Shown in pieces: positions 8,064 to 17,400 of a stretch of 32,864 bases of DNA (positions are counted from its first letter, which is position 1; every line of letters starts with the position of its first letter). This DNA comes from Calothrix sp. MO_167.B42 (lineage in GTDB: Bacteria; Cyanobacteriota; Cyanobacteriia; Cyanobacteriales; Nostocaceae): contig JASJCX010000007.1 of the NCBI GenBank assembly GCA_030065255.1, positions 1 through 32,864 on the forward strand, given 5' to 3'. The translations under genes were made by a program, and so were the position numbers. The notes under the pieces are model-generated. The model did not search any database. It worked only from the letters and a program-made list of their open reading frames with translations, and was not told the DNA's origin.

Positions 8064-9191
8064 TTACACTTTGATAAACCAATTTTTACGATACATCCCA
8101 TAGGCAACCAATATCCAAAACAAAACAGTAATTAGGGCAAAGATTAGAGAACCATTGACTGCTCCTAACCAGGATGCAAACAGATTTTGGTAAATCCAAT
8201 TATAGGTATGAGGAGCCTTTTCCCCAGAACCAATGTGAGTTAAAACCAAGATTTTAATTAACAATATAGAAGCAATGAATAGGGAAATAGCATTTAATCC
8301 CATCACTTCAAAGGGTTTGCTCCAACGACGCACTCCCCTAACTTCAATCAACTCATAACAAGATGCAAGCAATAATAATGCCCAACCACTAGTAAAAATT
8401 ACATAGGAACTTGTCCACAGCTTCTTATTCATGGGAAACGCCAAATCCCAAATTCCGCCAATTACCAAACAACTCAGACCAAACAGCACTAAATCCATGC
8501 TAGTATCCGAGGTAATTTGTTTTTTACAACGTATCCATTGTCCAGTAAAATAACCAATTAATACACTAGCGATCGCACCAATTGTACTAAATAATCCTTC
8601 AGGGTCCCCCATTAAGTTAAAATTGTCACCCCTATACAAATGGGCTTGGGGAATAATTATTCTATCGATATACGCTCCCAAGTTACCCACCCTGGTTAAT
8701 TCCCCTGCACCATAACCAGGCACTGGTAAGTACATCATTGTTAACCAATAACCAATTAATAACCCTGCGGTGACAATCCACTGACCTTTACGTGGTAATT
8801 TGAGGACAATCAGGGAAGCAAACAAGTAGCTCAGGCTGATGCGCTGTAATACTCCCATAATGCGGATAGTACTAAAATCATATTTCCAAAAGCCGTTGAG
8901 AAATATTCCCAAGGCAAAGAGAATGGCAGCACGCCGGAGGATACGCCAATAGGGAGGGCTTTTTGCCGACTCTGTACCTCGATTATCGGTGTATTTAGCC
9001 AAGGAAAAACTCATGGCCACACCAATAATGAACAGAAAGAAAGGAAATACTAAGTCAGTGGGAGTACAGCCATGCCAAGGTGCATGAAGTAGGGGAGCAT
9101 AGACATTGGGACTAGCAATACTCGCCATATTCACCAGAATCATGGCAGCAATAGTAATACCGCGAAAAACATCCAGGGAAGTTAAACGCAT
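8064..9191 (-). CDS. DUF5009 / HGSNAT-like membrane acyltransferase
   Basis: A 375-aa polytopic protein with about ten hydrophobic segments. The N-terminus SLDVFRGITIAAMILVN followed by HAPWHGCTPTDLVFPFFLF is the signature of the COG4299/DUF5009 family, related to heparan-alpha-glucosaminide N-acetyltransferase. These move acetyl groups across the membrane onto glycans; the conserved His in HAPWHG is the candidate acyl carrier. The bacterial substrate is unknown, with cell-envelope sugars being the likely class. It is divergent from prxQ with 134 bp between them. Confidence 0.85.
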   Translation of the reverse strand: MRLTSLDVFRGITIAAMILVNMASIASPNVYAPLLHAPWHGCTPTDLVFPFFLFIIGVAMSFSLAKYTDNRGTESAKSPPYWRILRRAAILFALGIFLNGFWKYDFSTIRIMGVLQRISLSYLFASLIVLKLPRKGQWIVTAGLLIGYWLTMMYLPVPGYGAGELTRVGNLGAYIDRIIIPQAHLYRGDNFNLMGDPEGLFSTIGAIASVLIGYFTGQWIRCKKQITSDTSMDLVLFGLSCLVIGGIWDLAFPMNKKLWTSSYVIFTSGWALLLLASCYELIEVRGVRRWSKPFEVMGLNAISLFIASILLIKILVLTHIGSGEKAPHTYNWIYQNLFASWLGAVNGSLIFALITVLFWILVAYGMYRKNWFIKV

Positions 9192-9325
9192 AGATTGAAA
9201 TTATGCTTAAACAAATATTCAGATAAACTACCTCATATTGGTATAGACGAGCAATAAAAATAATTAACTCCCAGACAAGGTAAAATTTTGTTAAGAAATT
9301 ATTCGTAATTATTTTCGCGATTATT

Positions 9326-9781
9326 ATGGCAGTCAAAATTGGAGAACAAGCTCCTGATTTTACCCTTCAGGATCAAAATGGTACACAAGTCGGCCTTAAA
9401 GATTTTCGCGGTAAGGCTGTTGTCCTATACTTTTACCCCAAGGATGACACCCCTGGATGTACGGCGGAGTCCTGTGCTTTTCGAGATCAATATGAAGTGT
9501 TTAAGTCTGCTGGTGCGGAAGTAATTGGTATCAGTGGGGATTCTCCTGAATCTCACCAAAAATTTAGCAACAAACACCAACTACCATTTACCCTCTTAAG
9601 CGATAAAGGCAATAAAGTGCGTCAACTATATGGAGCTACCGCTGCTTTTGGCCTCTTCCCAGGCCGTGTCACCTATGTAATTAATGCAGAAGGAACTGTA
9701 CAATATGTTTTTGACTCCATGTTTAATTTTAAAGGTCATGTAGAAGAGACCCTTAAACAACTGCAATCTTTATCAAACTAG
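9326..9781 (+). CDS. prxQ: Thioredoxin-dependent peroxiredoxin, BCP/PrxQ type
   Basis: A 151-aa atypical 2-Cys peroxiredoxin that reduces hydrogen and organic peroxides using thioredoxin. It starts with GEQAPDFTLQDQNG, has the catalytic block YFYPKDDTPGCTAESCAFRD with peroxidatic Cys45 and resolving Cys50 five residues apart (the PrxQ spacing), and has FGLFPGRVTYVIN downstream. The length is standard for the family. The ATG at 9326 gives the usual N-terminus with no signal peptide, so the protein is cytosolic. Confidence 0.94.
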   Translation: MAVKIGEQAPDFTLQDQNGTQVGLKDFRGKAVVLYFYPKDDTPGCTAESCAFRDQYEVFKSAGAEVIGISGDSPESHQKFSNKHQLPFTLLSDKGNKVRQLYGATAAFGLFPGRVTYVINAEGTVQYVFDSMFNFKGHVEETLKQLQSLSN

Positions 9782-9811
9782 TGGTTCATATTAATTTCGC
9801 AAGGTTGAAGG

Positions 9812-9915
9812 AGTGGGAGCAGCGTTCGACGGCTCGACTGAGCACTCGCCGAACGTCTGAGCTCACGCCGAAGTCTTGCTCCCTATTTCTAAGTAGGGAG
9901 CAAGACGCTCCCACT
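9812..9915. repeat. Palindrome-rich repeat with strong hairpin after prxQ
   Basis: Outer arms AGTGGGAGC (9812-9820) and GCTCCCACT (9907-9915) enclose GC-rich palindromic DNA and a perfect 13-bp hairpin (GTCTTGCTCCCTA 9873-9885, its complement 9894-9906). It may act as the prxQ terminator. An open frame across it (9781-10044) is judged spurious. Confidence 0.6.
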
Positions 9916-9925
9916 ACAATTGTTC

Positions 9926-10049
9926 AGGACTTACGCAAGTGTCACAATACACGGATGGTGCGTGAGGTTACAAGTCCCATTGCTACGTTCAAATATTCTC
10001 TCGTAGTCACGCACCCTACACCAAAAAATATGCCAGTTGCGTAAGTCCT
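9926..10049. repeat. MITE-like element with AGGACTTACGCAA ends
   Basis: Thirteen-base terminal inverted repeats (9926-9938 and 10037-10049) enclose a second inverted pair, GGTGCGTGA (9957-9965) and TCACGCACC (10007-10015). The 124-bp size, nested palindromes and lack of coding fit a miniature inverted-repeat element. A half-site, AGGACTTACCCA, also occurs near 6804-6815. Confidence 0.6.
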
Positions 10050-10084
10050 ATTGTTTTACCCCACACAATTAATGTGGCCAAACA

Positions 10085-10119
10085 GTAGGTTGGTTTGAGG
10101 GAAGCACAACCCAACCTAC
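10085..10119. terminator. Hairpin between convergent prxQ and hpf
   Basis: Nine-base arms GTAGGTTGG (10085-10093) and CCAACCTAC (10111-10119) lie between two convergent genes, close to the hpf stop. A shared bidirectional terminator is likely; T tracts are weak on both sides. Confidence 0.5.
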
Positions 10120-10146
10120 AAAACTAGAGACTACAACGCCAGCATT

Positions 10147-10800
10147 TTATTTGTGGGATTGAGATGTTTCGGGTGTATAACCGTAGTCATGTGCCCCTCT
10201 ACCGTTTGTACCATTGGTACTATTATTATTCGGATTGCGGGGCAAAATCACACCATAACCACCATGATTGCGCTCGTAAATAACGTTAATTTCCCCAGTT
10301 TGGCTATTGTTAAACATATAAAAGTCATGTCCCACCATTTGTAGCTGTTCCAAAGCTTCTGCAATCGTCATCGGTGGCATGGCAAAATACTTAGTACGCA
10401 CCACTTCACCAGGAAGTTCTGGGGTGCGATCGCCAATCAAATCTGGGACAATATTATCAGGGGGAGCAACTTCCTTTGTAACTTGGGTATTAGTTTTCTT
10501 GTTCTGACGGCGCTCTTTATATTTACGTAGCTGGCGAGCGATTTTGTCTGCAACTAAGTCTATACTGGCGTAGAGGTTCTCACTACTTTCTTCTGCACGG
10601 ATTACACTTCCATTAGTAAAAATTGTCACTTCTGCAGATTGTTTTGTAGTAATTCTGGGATTACGAGCTACACTCAAATGTACGTCCACTTCATTAGTGA
10701 TGTTTTGAAAGTGGTTTACTGCCTTTTCTATCTTTTGATGCACGTACTCCCGAATCGCATCGGTGATTTCAATATTCTTTCCGTGGATGACAAGCTTCAT
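10147..10800 (-). CDS. hpf: Ribosome hibernation promoting factor, long form (LrtA)
   Basis: A 217-aa long-form HPF, called LrtA in cyanobacteria. The N-terminal S30AE domain (residues 1-100) begins [21 protein letters not shown] charged linker (about 100-130) leads to the C-terminal dimerisation domain, with [19 protein letters not shown], then HDFYMFNN and [14 protein letters not shown]. The long form makes 100S ribosome dimers in darkness or starvation. In Synechococcus lrtA is light-repressed and has a long mRNA leader that affects message stability. The roughly 570-bp upstream gap leaves room for such a leader, though none is proven here. Confidence 0.95.
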   Translation of the reverse strand: MKLVIHGKNIEITDAIREYVHQKIEKAVNHFQNITNEVDVHLSVARNPRITTKQSAEVTIFTNGSVIRAEESSENLYASIDLVADKIARQLRKYKERRQNKKTNTQVTKEVAPPDNIVPDLIGDRTPELPGEVVRTKYFAMPPMTIAEALEQLQMVGHDFYMFNNSQTGEINVIYERNHGGYGVILPRNPNNNSTNGTNGRGAHDYGYTPETSQSHK

Positions 10801-11368
10801 TTAAACTCTCCCACTCAATAATTTTAATAAATTTTGGGTTTGTCTGAAAACCACTGGGGTCATTTTGGTTCTGTGCTATAAGCTAAATGGGTAATTTCCG
10901 AGAGATTTATGGTGATAAATATTTCTCTTTGAGGAACCACCATATCCTTGGGGGTAAATAGGGAAACGCTAGCTAGAAATTAGTGGTCAACTGTACCATA
11001 AATCGCTGCTTAATTTCTATGGCTTTTATCTAGACCCCCGATTTCAAAATAGAATTTTATCGAGAATGCAAACTCTCTTGGTGTTTGATCGTTGATAAAC
11101 ACGAATGACTGATTCGCCACCATTCACTAATTCTTTTCCTTGGTGCTTTCTGGCTGTAATGCTTATTTAGTGATAATTCCTCCCAAAACCATTGAGGTTA
11201 TATATTCAAATTAGCATCTTGTATTTTGCAAAACTAAATCCCTTTACGTTCCTTTATGTTCCGTTAAAATCCTTTGCATTGCTTGAGGTTTAGTCAGATT
11301 CAAAAACTAGTTCCATTGAATACTAGATGAGTACTGATGTAATTTAATTATTTTTTAAGTATTTTGGC
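10801..11368. other. Divergent intergenic region of hpf and lipB
   Basis: This 568-bp stretch separates the two divergent genes. I see no open frame or RNA gene. It is AT-rich with several TATA-like stretches and must hold both promoters, plus any long lrtA leader (roughly 10801-11100). No strong hairpin stands out. Confidence 0.5.
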
Positions 11369-12022
11369 ATGCCTACACCGCAAAAAAAATGTTTACTATA
11401 TCACCGAGGACTGGTACCATACACAGAAGCTCATCAATGGCAGCGGAGTTTACTAGACAATCGCCTGCAAGATGCCAAGTTGGATGATGTGTTGATATTG
11501 CTGGAGCATCCGAATGTCTACACTTTAGGGCGTGGAGCCAGTGAAGATTTTCTTAAATTCAATGTACAAACTACTGACTACGAAGTGCATCGTGTGGAGC
11601 GTGGGGGTGAAGTTACTTACCATTGTCCCGGACAATTAGTTGGGTATCCCATATTAAATCTGCAACACCACCGCAAAGATTTGCATTGGTACTTACGGCA
11701 ATTGGAAGAAGTGTTAATTCGAGTACTGGGAATTTATGGACTTAGGGGAGAACGCTTATCTGGTTTTACCGGTGTTTGGTTGGAAGGACGTAAAGTAGCT
11801 GCTATCGGGATTAAAGTTAGCCGTTGGATTACAATGCATGGTTTTGCACTGAATATTTGTGCGGATATGACTGGCTTTGGATCTATTATACCCTGTGGTA
11901 TTACTGATAAACCAGTAGGTAATTTAGAAATGTGGATACCAGGGATTACTGTGGATGAGGTTCGTCCCCTAGTTGCAAGTTCCTTTGCAGAGGTATTTAA
12001 CTTGGAATTGGTTGAATCTTAG
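11369..12022 (+). CDS. lipB: Lipoyl(octanoyl) transferase
   Basis: A 217-aa enzyme that moves octanoate from acyl carrier protein to lipoyl domains, the first step in making protein-bound lipoate. The signature [19 protein letters not shown] is near residues 76-94. The catalytic pair is visible: Lys149 in [10 protein letters not shown] and Cys176 in IPCGITDK, the thioester residue. Length and motif order are normal. It is cytosolic and transcribed alone; the next gene on this strand is 427 bp away. Confidence 0.96.
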   Translation: MPTPQKKCLLYHRGLVPYTEAHQWQRSLLDNRLQDAKLDDVLILLEHPNVYTLGRGASEDFLKFNVQTTDYEVHRVERGGEVTYHCPGQLVGYPILNLQHHRKDLHWYLRQLEEVLIRVLGIYGLRGERLSGFTGVWLEGRKVAAIGIKVSRWITMHGFALNICADMTGFGSIIPCGITDKPVGNLEMWIPGITVDEVRPLVASSFAEVFNLELVES

Positions 12023-12449
12023 AATCAGTTATCAGCCCAACAATCCTAATGTTTTGGAAAAGTCGTGGTTCTGAGCCTTTCGATTTTTACAAATCAAATT
12101 AGGATTGCTATAGCACTTAAAGTATAGGTATGAAAGTCACAAAATTAAGAAAAACTTCTCTTGATTAAGCCACATAAATTAAAATTGAAGAATAATTATT
12201 TCAACTAGTACACTGCGGCGTAAGTTTAGGGAGGGTCAACATCTAAGGATGCTGCTAATATTTTGGGTCTAAACAACCCTATCCGAATTTACCCCGTACA
12301 GTACTAGTTACTGTTTGAGTACAAAGTATGTCAAGATAAAATTTCTTTTCATCCCAATGAATTGTTCGTCTCATTATTAACGGCTGCTTGTTAAAAATGA
12401 TACTTTATTTTAAAATAATCTTATGTTGTAATAATTAAAAGCTAAAATC
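12023..12449. other. Intergenic region after lipB
   Basis: 427 bp without a gene. It holds one MITE-like inverted repeat (12203-12309), after which base composition turns markedly AT-rich. The promoter of the next gene is presumably in the last 140 bp. Confidence 0.5.
12203..12309. repeat. MITE-like element with AACTAGTAC ends
   Basis: Imperfect inverted ends of about 27 bases begin AACTAGTAC at 12203 and end GTACTAGTT at 12309. The inner parts (GCGGCGTAAGTTTAGG versus the complement of CCGAATTTACCCCGT) also match with few mismatches. There is no coding. It fits a ~107-bp miniature element at the start of the AT-rich accessory region. Confidence 0.55.
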
Positions 12450-13145
12450 GTGACGAATGCTAAAGATTTGTATTCTACATTACAAGCACTTCAGCAACAA
12501 GCTCAAGAGATAGATCCGTGTTTAGCAAATAAAATTCAAAAAATATTAAATTGGATTAAAAATTATAAGATAGGGTTTTTAAATTCAAAAAGGTATGTTT
12601 CTCGTTTTCTCATTGAATTTATTCAAGATTCTGTAATTCACATTAATCTCAAGAGTATATTAAATGAGGAAGAAAGAATTAGTTTTGTAGAAATGAATTT
12701 TAATTCTGTACAGAAATACTGGCATGGGGAAATGTTTCCTAGTTGGTTGGAAAAAAAAGATATAAAATTTCGCACTTGGAAAAACCAATTAATGAAGGGC
12801 TTAGAAGAATCAGATACCAAATATCTTCAAAGCTTTCATAAAAGTATTTCTAGAAAATCAGAAAGTGATTCTTTATACAGGTATATTGCTGATTTTTCTA
12901 TGGCGACAGATATAATTATCAGTTATAGTAAGCACAAAGCTTGTTGTATCCAACTTACTACATCTCAAATTAAGCATTGCGGTCAAAAAATACAGAATTG
13001 GGAAGAGACTCTTAGATATTGGAATATTAATAAAGGAATTTTTGTGAGCTTCGATCCTAATCAAGAAGTAGAAAGAATTGTTAATCAAATATTATGGAAA
13101 GCTAGTAATTTAAAAGAACTGGAATATAGCAAATTAGAATTTTAA
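12450..13145 (+). CDS. Hypothetical protein, unrecognised
   Basis: A 231-aa protein starting with GTG at 12450, of a family I do not recognise. It is basic and rich in Lys, Ile and Asn, like the local AT-rich DNA, with no signal peptide or membrane segment. The C-terminal third (YRYIADFSMATDIIISYS, then KACCIQLTT, then NKGIFVSFDP) has a beta-strand pattern loosely like PD-(D/E)XK nuclease cores, but the usual Lys of the E/QxK motif is replaced by LTT, so a nuclease role is only a guess. The next gene starts 50 bp downstream on the same strand, suggesting co-transcription. Confidence 0.6.
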   Translation: MTNAKDLYSTLQALQQQAQEIDPCLANKIQKILNWIKNYKIGFLNSKRYVSRFLIEFIQDSVIHINLKSILNEEERISFVEMNFNSVQKYWHGEMFPSWLEKKDIKFRTWKNQLMKGLEESDTKYLQSFHKSISRKSESDSLYRYIADFSMATDIIISYSKHKACCIQLTTSQIKHCGQKIQNWEETLRYWNINKGIFVSFDPNQEVERIVNQILWKASNLKELEYSKLEF

Positions 13146-13195
13146 TTGAATAGGTAATAACTGTTTTGAATGATGAAATTTAGATAAACATTAAG

Positions 13196-13729
13196 ATGCA
13201 AGGTAATAACAATAATCAAAGTAAATTTGAAACAATTTTGCAAGCTTTAGAATTAAACCAGCAGATGCAGCGTGACTGGGAAGAGCAGGGAATTGTTTTT
13301 ATTGACTCATATGTTGAAGATGTGGAAGGAGACTGGCTAGAAAAATGGGGTGAAGATGAAACTCTACCCGAACAACAATCAAAAATAGCTTTACTTGCTA
13401 GAAACGCTACCCGGATGCCTCAACTTTTTGCAAAAGTAGGTTCTATATTAGAAAGATGTGATATCAAACCACCAGAAGATATTGATATTGATTTATTAAT
13501 CAATAAAATTATTGATGAATTTGCTCGTATTATTAGTAGCAGAGACTCTAGTGACTGGCTATTTAATGCAGCTTCTACACTAGAAAAAATTTGTTTGAAT
13601 AAATCAGATTTAGAATTAGCGACTCAATCTAGGTCGTCATTAGAACAAGATACTGATGATTGGTTAAATATAGCAGAAGAATTATTAGATGAAGTCGAAG
13701 AAACATGGGATATTCCAGAAACAGAATAA
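13196..13729 (+). CDS. Hypothetical acidic protein, unrecognised
   Basis: A 177-aa soluble, strongly acidic protein rich in Glu, Asp and Leu, with no known motif. It is predicted mostly helical: heptad-like stretches at both ends and an Asp/Glu-rich tail (DEVEETWDIPETE). It follows the previous unknown gene by 50 bp, so the two may form a unit, with the acidic protein possibly partnering the basic one. The large CHAT gene follows after a 752-bp gap on the same strand. Confidence 0.6.
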   Translation: MQGNNNNQSKFETILQALELNQQMQRDWEEQGIVFIDSYVEDVEGDWLEKWGEDETLPEQQSKIALLARNATRMPQLFAKVGSILERCDIKPPEDIDIDLLINKIIDEFARIISSRDSSDWLFNAASTLEKICLNKSDLELATQSRSSLEQDTDDWLNIAEELLDEVEETWDIPETE

Positions 13730-14481
13730 GTTAATAAGGTTGTAGTTTTACCTAATCACTTAAAATAATTTATTTATGCCTTGTGCTGCTATTTTTAATA
13801 AATAATTGTAGTTTGATTATTTTGATTATTTTTTGTTATCATTATTACAATTTATTTTCATTCAATTATTCGTATTCATAAAATTAATAGATTTAAGCAA
13901 TACAGTGTGAGGGGCTTAGTCTTTCTCATTTCCTGGGAAGGTAAAAGCCAGAAAGCAAAATTATTTTTTTGATAACTTTGATATTTTTATAATCCAAGCT
14001 AATTGTGTAGAATACTTAAAAAAATTTATATAGTATCGCCATTGAAGACTAAATATTAATTCTTGATCAAAAAATAAAAAAGAGTAGAAATTTTAAGCCA
14101 CAATGTATTATTCTACTCTCATAGACGTGTATCTACTTAGCGGGACTTTGACATTTTTGCCTTGCACCTACACCCAGTGAAGGGTGAACGGTAGTTTGCT
14201 TATGCCGGGGAACCCGTCCACCGCAATGGCTTTCCGTCCACCGCAACTGCCTCGGCTATACGAACAAAGCCTGCCTACGCAGGCTATAAACCCTAAATTT
14301 TCGTGCTATTGATAAAAATAAATGTTTATTAACAACATTAAAAACCAGTATTAACACCTTGGTACAAGATGTCAGATAATCCTTGTTATGCAAATTTTTA
14401 TGAAATATTTAAATCCATAGTGAACTCTATAAGCTTAATTATCTGAAAAAAATAAACCTATATAATTAGAAGATTAAGTAA
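13730..14481. other. Long AT-rich gap before the CHAT gene
   Basis: 752 bp with no convincing gene. It contains a hairpin with 9-bp arms (AGAGTAGAA 14081-14089, TTCTACTCT 14111-14119) and, at about 14160-14290, a GC-richer island of repeat debris. Part of that island (14198-14231) closely matches the IS605-like insert in the PIN toxin, and it ends in a CCTGCCTACGCAGG-type palindrome (about 14270-14283). The promoter of the CHAT gene should lie in the last 180 bp. Confidence 0.5.
14198..14231 (+). repeat. Fragment shared with the IS605-like insert
   Basis: The stretch containing ATGCCGGGGAACCCGTCCAC matches the complement of 7402-7436 with only a few differences. It is probably a remnant of the same mobile family, here isolated from any recognisable element end. 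Confidence 0.5.
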
Positions 14482-17400
14482 ATGAACCAAGATAAATCTG
14501 TAGCAAATTTACTATCAGAAGGATATCTTCAGTTAGAAAGAGGAGATTATGGAAAAGCTTTAGAAATATTCCAAGAATTAGATAATTTAGCTCCTGATAA
14601 TCCTCAAGTAAAAAATGCTTTGGGATTGAACTATTTCCGACAAGAACAATATCAACAGTCAATTGAATATCTTAATCTTGCTTTGCAGCTACAACCCAAT
14701 TATTTATTAGCTTTAGCAAGACGTGGTTTAGCTTATAAGTATTCTGGAGAAACTGAACTAACTAATATCGATTTTGAAACCGTTTTGCAAGTCGAGCCTC
14801 ACACCTATGAGGAATGGCGAGCAAGGGGAATTACTTTTGATAGTTTAAAAAATTCTGAATCAGCTTTAGAATGCTATGAAAAGGCTTTAGAAATTGAACC
14901 AAATGACCACAATTCCTGGCATAACAAAAGTATTACTTTGCACGATTTAAAAAAATATCAATCAGCTTTAGATTGTTATGACAAGGCTTTAGCTATTTTA
15001 CCAGATAAATTTTTAACTATCAGAAGTCGTGCTTATACTTTATTTATTTTGCGCCGTTATCAAGAATCTTTAGATAGTTATAGCAAGGCTATAGAATTAA
15101 AACCCGATGATTATATTAGCTATACGCAGACAGGAGCAATTTTAGCTAATTTAAAACAGTATAAAGAAGCTATTATTAATTTAGATAAAGCGTTAGAAAT
15201 TCGTCCTGATTGGCAAGCAGCGCAAGCTAAGAAACTATATGTAGTAGAGTACCTAGAAATTTATCATAAAAATCAAGAACATTTAAGTTTTTTACTAGAG
15301 TTACTTTTAAATATTGAGAATGGTGGTAAACAAGAACAAGTTCATATCTTATTAGAAGAAAAATTGCATTTAGTTGATGCTAATTTGTCTCAAATTTTAC
15401 AAAGCTGGGTAAATATAATTTTGCCTAAATTACCACCAGAAATAAAAAAGAATATAGGTTATGACGTTTTATTCTTTGGTTTATATATTTGTAATTTTCA
15501 ATTAGGAAACCGAGTAGACAATATTGAAATAACTATTGGTGCTTATCACCTTTTCTTGATTTACTTTACAGAAACAGTTACTCCCAAAAATTGGGCAGGA
15601 ATAAATTATGATTTAGGTGATTTCTATTTAGTTAGGTTAGCAGGAGATAAAAGTGAGAACATTGAATCTGCTATTGCTTATTACACTTCTGCTTTAAAAA
15701 TATTTACAGAAATAAATTTTCCCTATAATTGGGCAAAAACTAAAGAAAGTCTAGGCGATATTTATAACAAAACAAGAATAGCAGGAGATAAAAGTGAAAA
15801 TATTGAAAATGCTATTACTTGCTATAATGATTCTCTAAGAGTTATTAACGAAACAAATTTTCCACAAGATTGGGCAAGCATTCAATATAATCTAGCAGGG
15901 GTTTACTCGAATAGAATTGCTGGAAATAAAGAAAAAAATCTAGAAAATACGATTCTTTGTTATGAAAATGCTTTAAGAGTTATTAACGAAACAAATTTTC
16001 CACAAGATTGGACAAGCACTCAATATAATCTAGCAGGGGTTTACTGGGATAGAATTGCGGGAGATAAAGAAGAAAATTTAGAAATTGCTATTGCTTGCTA
16101 TCTAAATGTTTTAAAAGTCAGAACTGAAACAGATTATCCTCAAAATTGGGCAAGCACTCAATATAATCTAGCAGGGGTTTACTGGGATAGAATTGCAGGA
16201 AATAAAGAAGAAAATTTAGAAATTGCTATTGCTTGCTATCTAAATGTTTTAAAAGTCAGAACTGAAACAGATTATCCTCAAAAATGGGCTAAGACTCAAG
16301 AGAGTTTAGGTGATATATTTCTTGAAAGAATAGCAGGCAGTAAAAAGGAAAATATTGAAACTGCTATTTTTTACTATACAACTGCATTAAGAGTTTATAA
16401 TGAGACTGATTTTCCCCTAAATTGGGCTAATACTCAACATAGTTTGGGTTTTACTTACTTATATAGAATAGCGGGAGATCGTAAAAATAATATTGAGACT
16501 TCAATCTTCCATTCTAGCAATGCCTTAAAAATCCATACAGAAGAAAATTATCCTGACAAATGGACTTCAAATCTGATTAATTTGGCTGGTGCTTTTCTTG
16601 ACAGAGTAGAAGGAGAGCGTAAAGATAATCTCGAAACTACCATTAATTGCTGTAATGCTGCTTTGAGAGTACTTACTAAAGAAGAATATCCCCAAAAATG
16701 GGCAATCACTTATCTAAATGCAGGTGCTGCTTACCTTTACAGAATTGAGGGAGAGCGTAAAGATAATCTTGAAACTGCCATTGCTTGCTTGTTTATAGCT
16801 TTGGAAGTATTTACTAAAGAAGATTATCCTAAAGAGTGGGCAATGACTTACCTCAATGGAGGTGCTGCTTTTCTTTACAGAATTGAGGGAGAGCGTAAAG
16901 ATAATCTTGAAACTGCCATTGCTTGTTTAAATAAAGTTTTAGAAGTATTGACTAAAGAAGATTATCCTAAAGAGTGGGCAATGACTTACCTCAATGGAGG
17001 TGCTGCTTTTCTTTACAGAATAGAAGGAGAACGTAAAGATAATCTTGAAACTGCCATTGCTTGCTTGTCTATAGCTTTGGAAGTACTCAGTCAGGAAGAT
17101 TTTCCCCAAGAGTGGGCGATGATCCAACTTAATTTAGGAAATGCTTTCTTTCTTAGAATTAGTGATAGTGAAGAAAAAAATATTGAAGCCGCTATTAATT
17201 TCTCTAATGAAGCTTTGAAAGTGTTTACAAAAGTAGAATTTCCGAAAGAATGGGGAATAATACATCTTAATTTGGGTGCTGCTTTCATTTTTAGAATTAC
17301 GGATGAAAAAGAAAAGAATTTAGAAACTGCTATTAATTACTTAAATCAAGCTTTGGAGGTACTTACCAAAGAGGATTTTCCGCAAGAATGGGGATTGATA

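Noticed and set aside
9781..10044. Open frame of 87 codons after prxQ
   Set aside because: It runs through two palindromic repeats, starts on the prxQ stop and has no recognisable protein character; the repeats explain the sequence.
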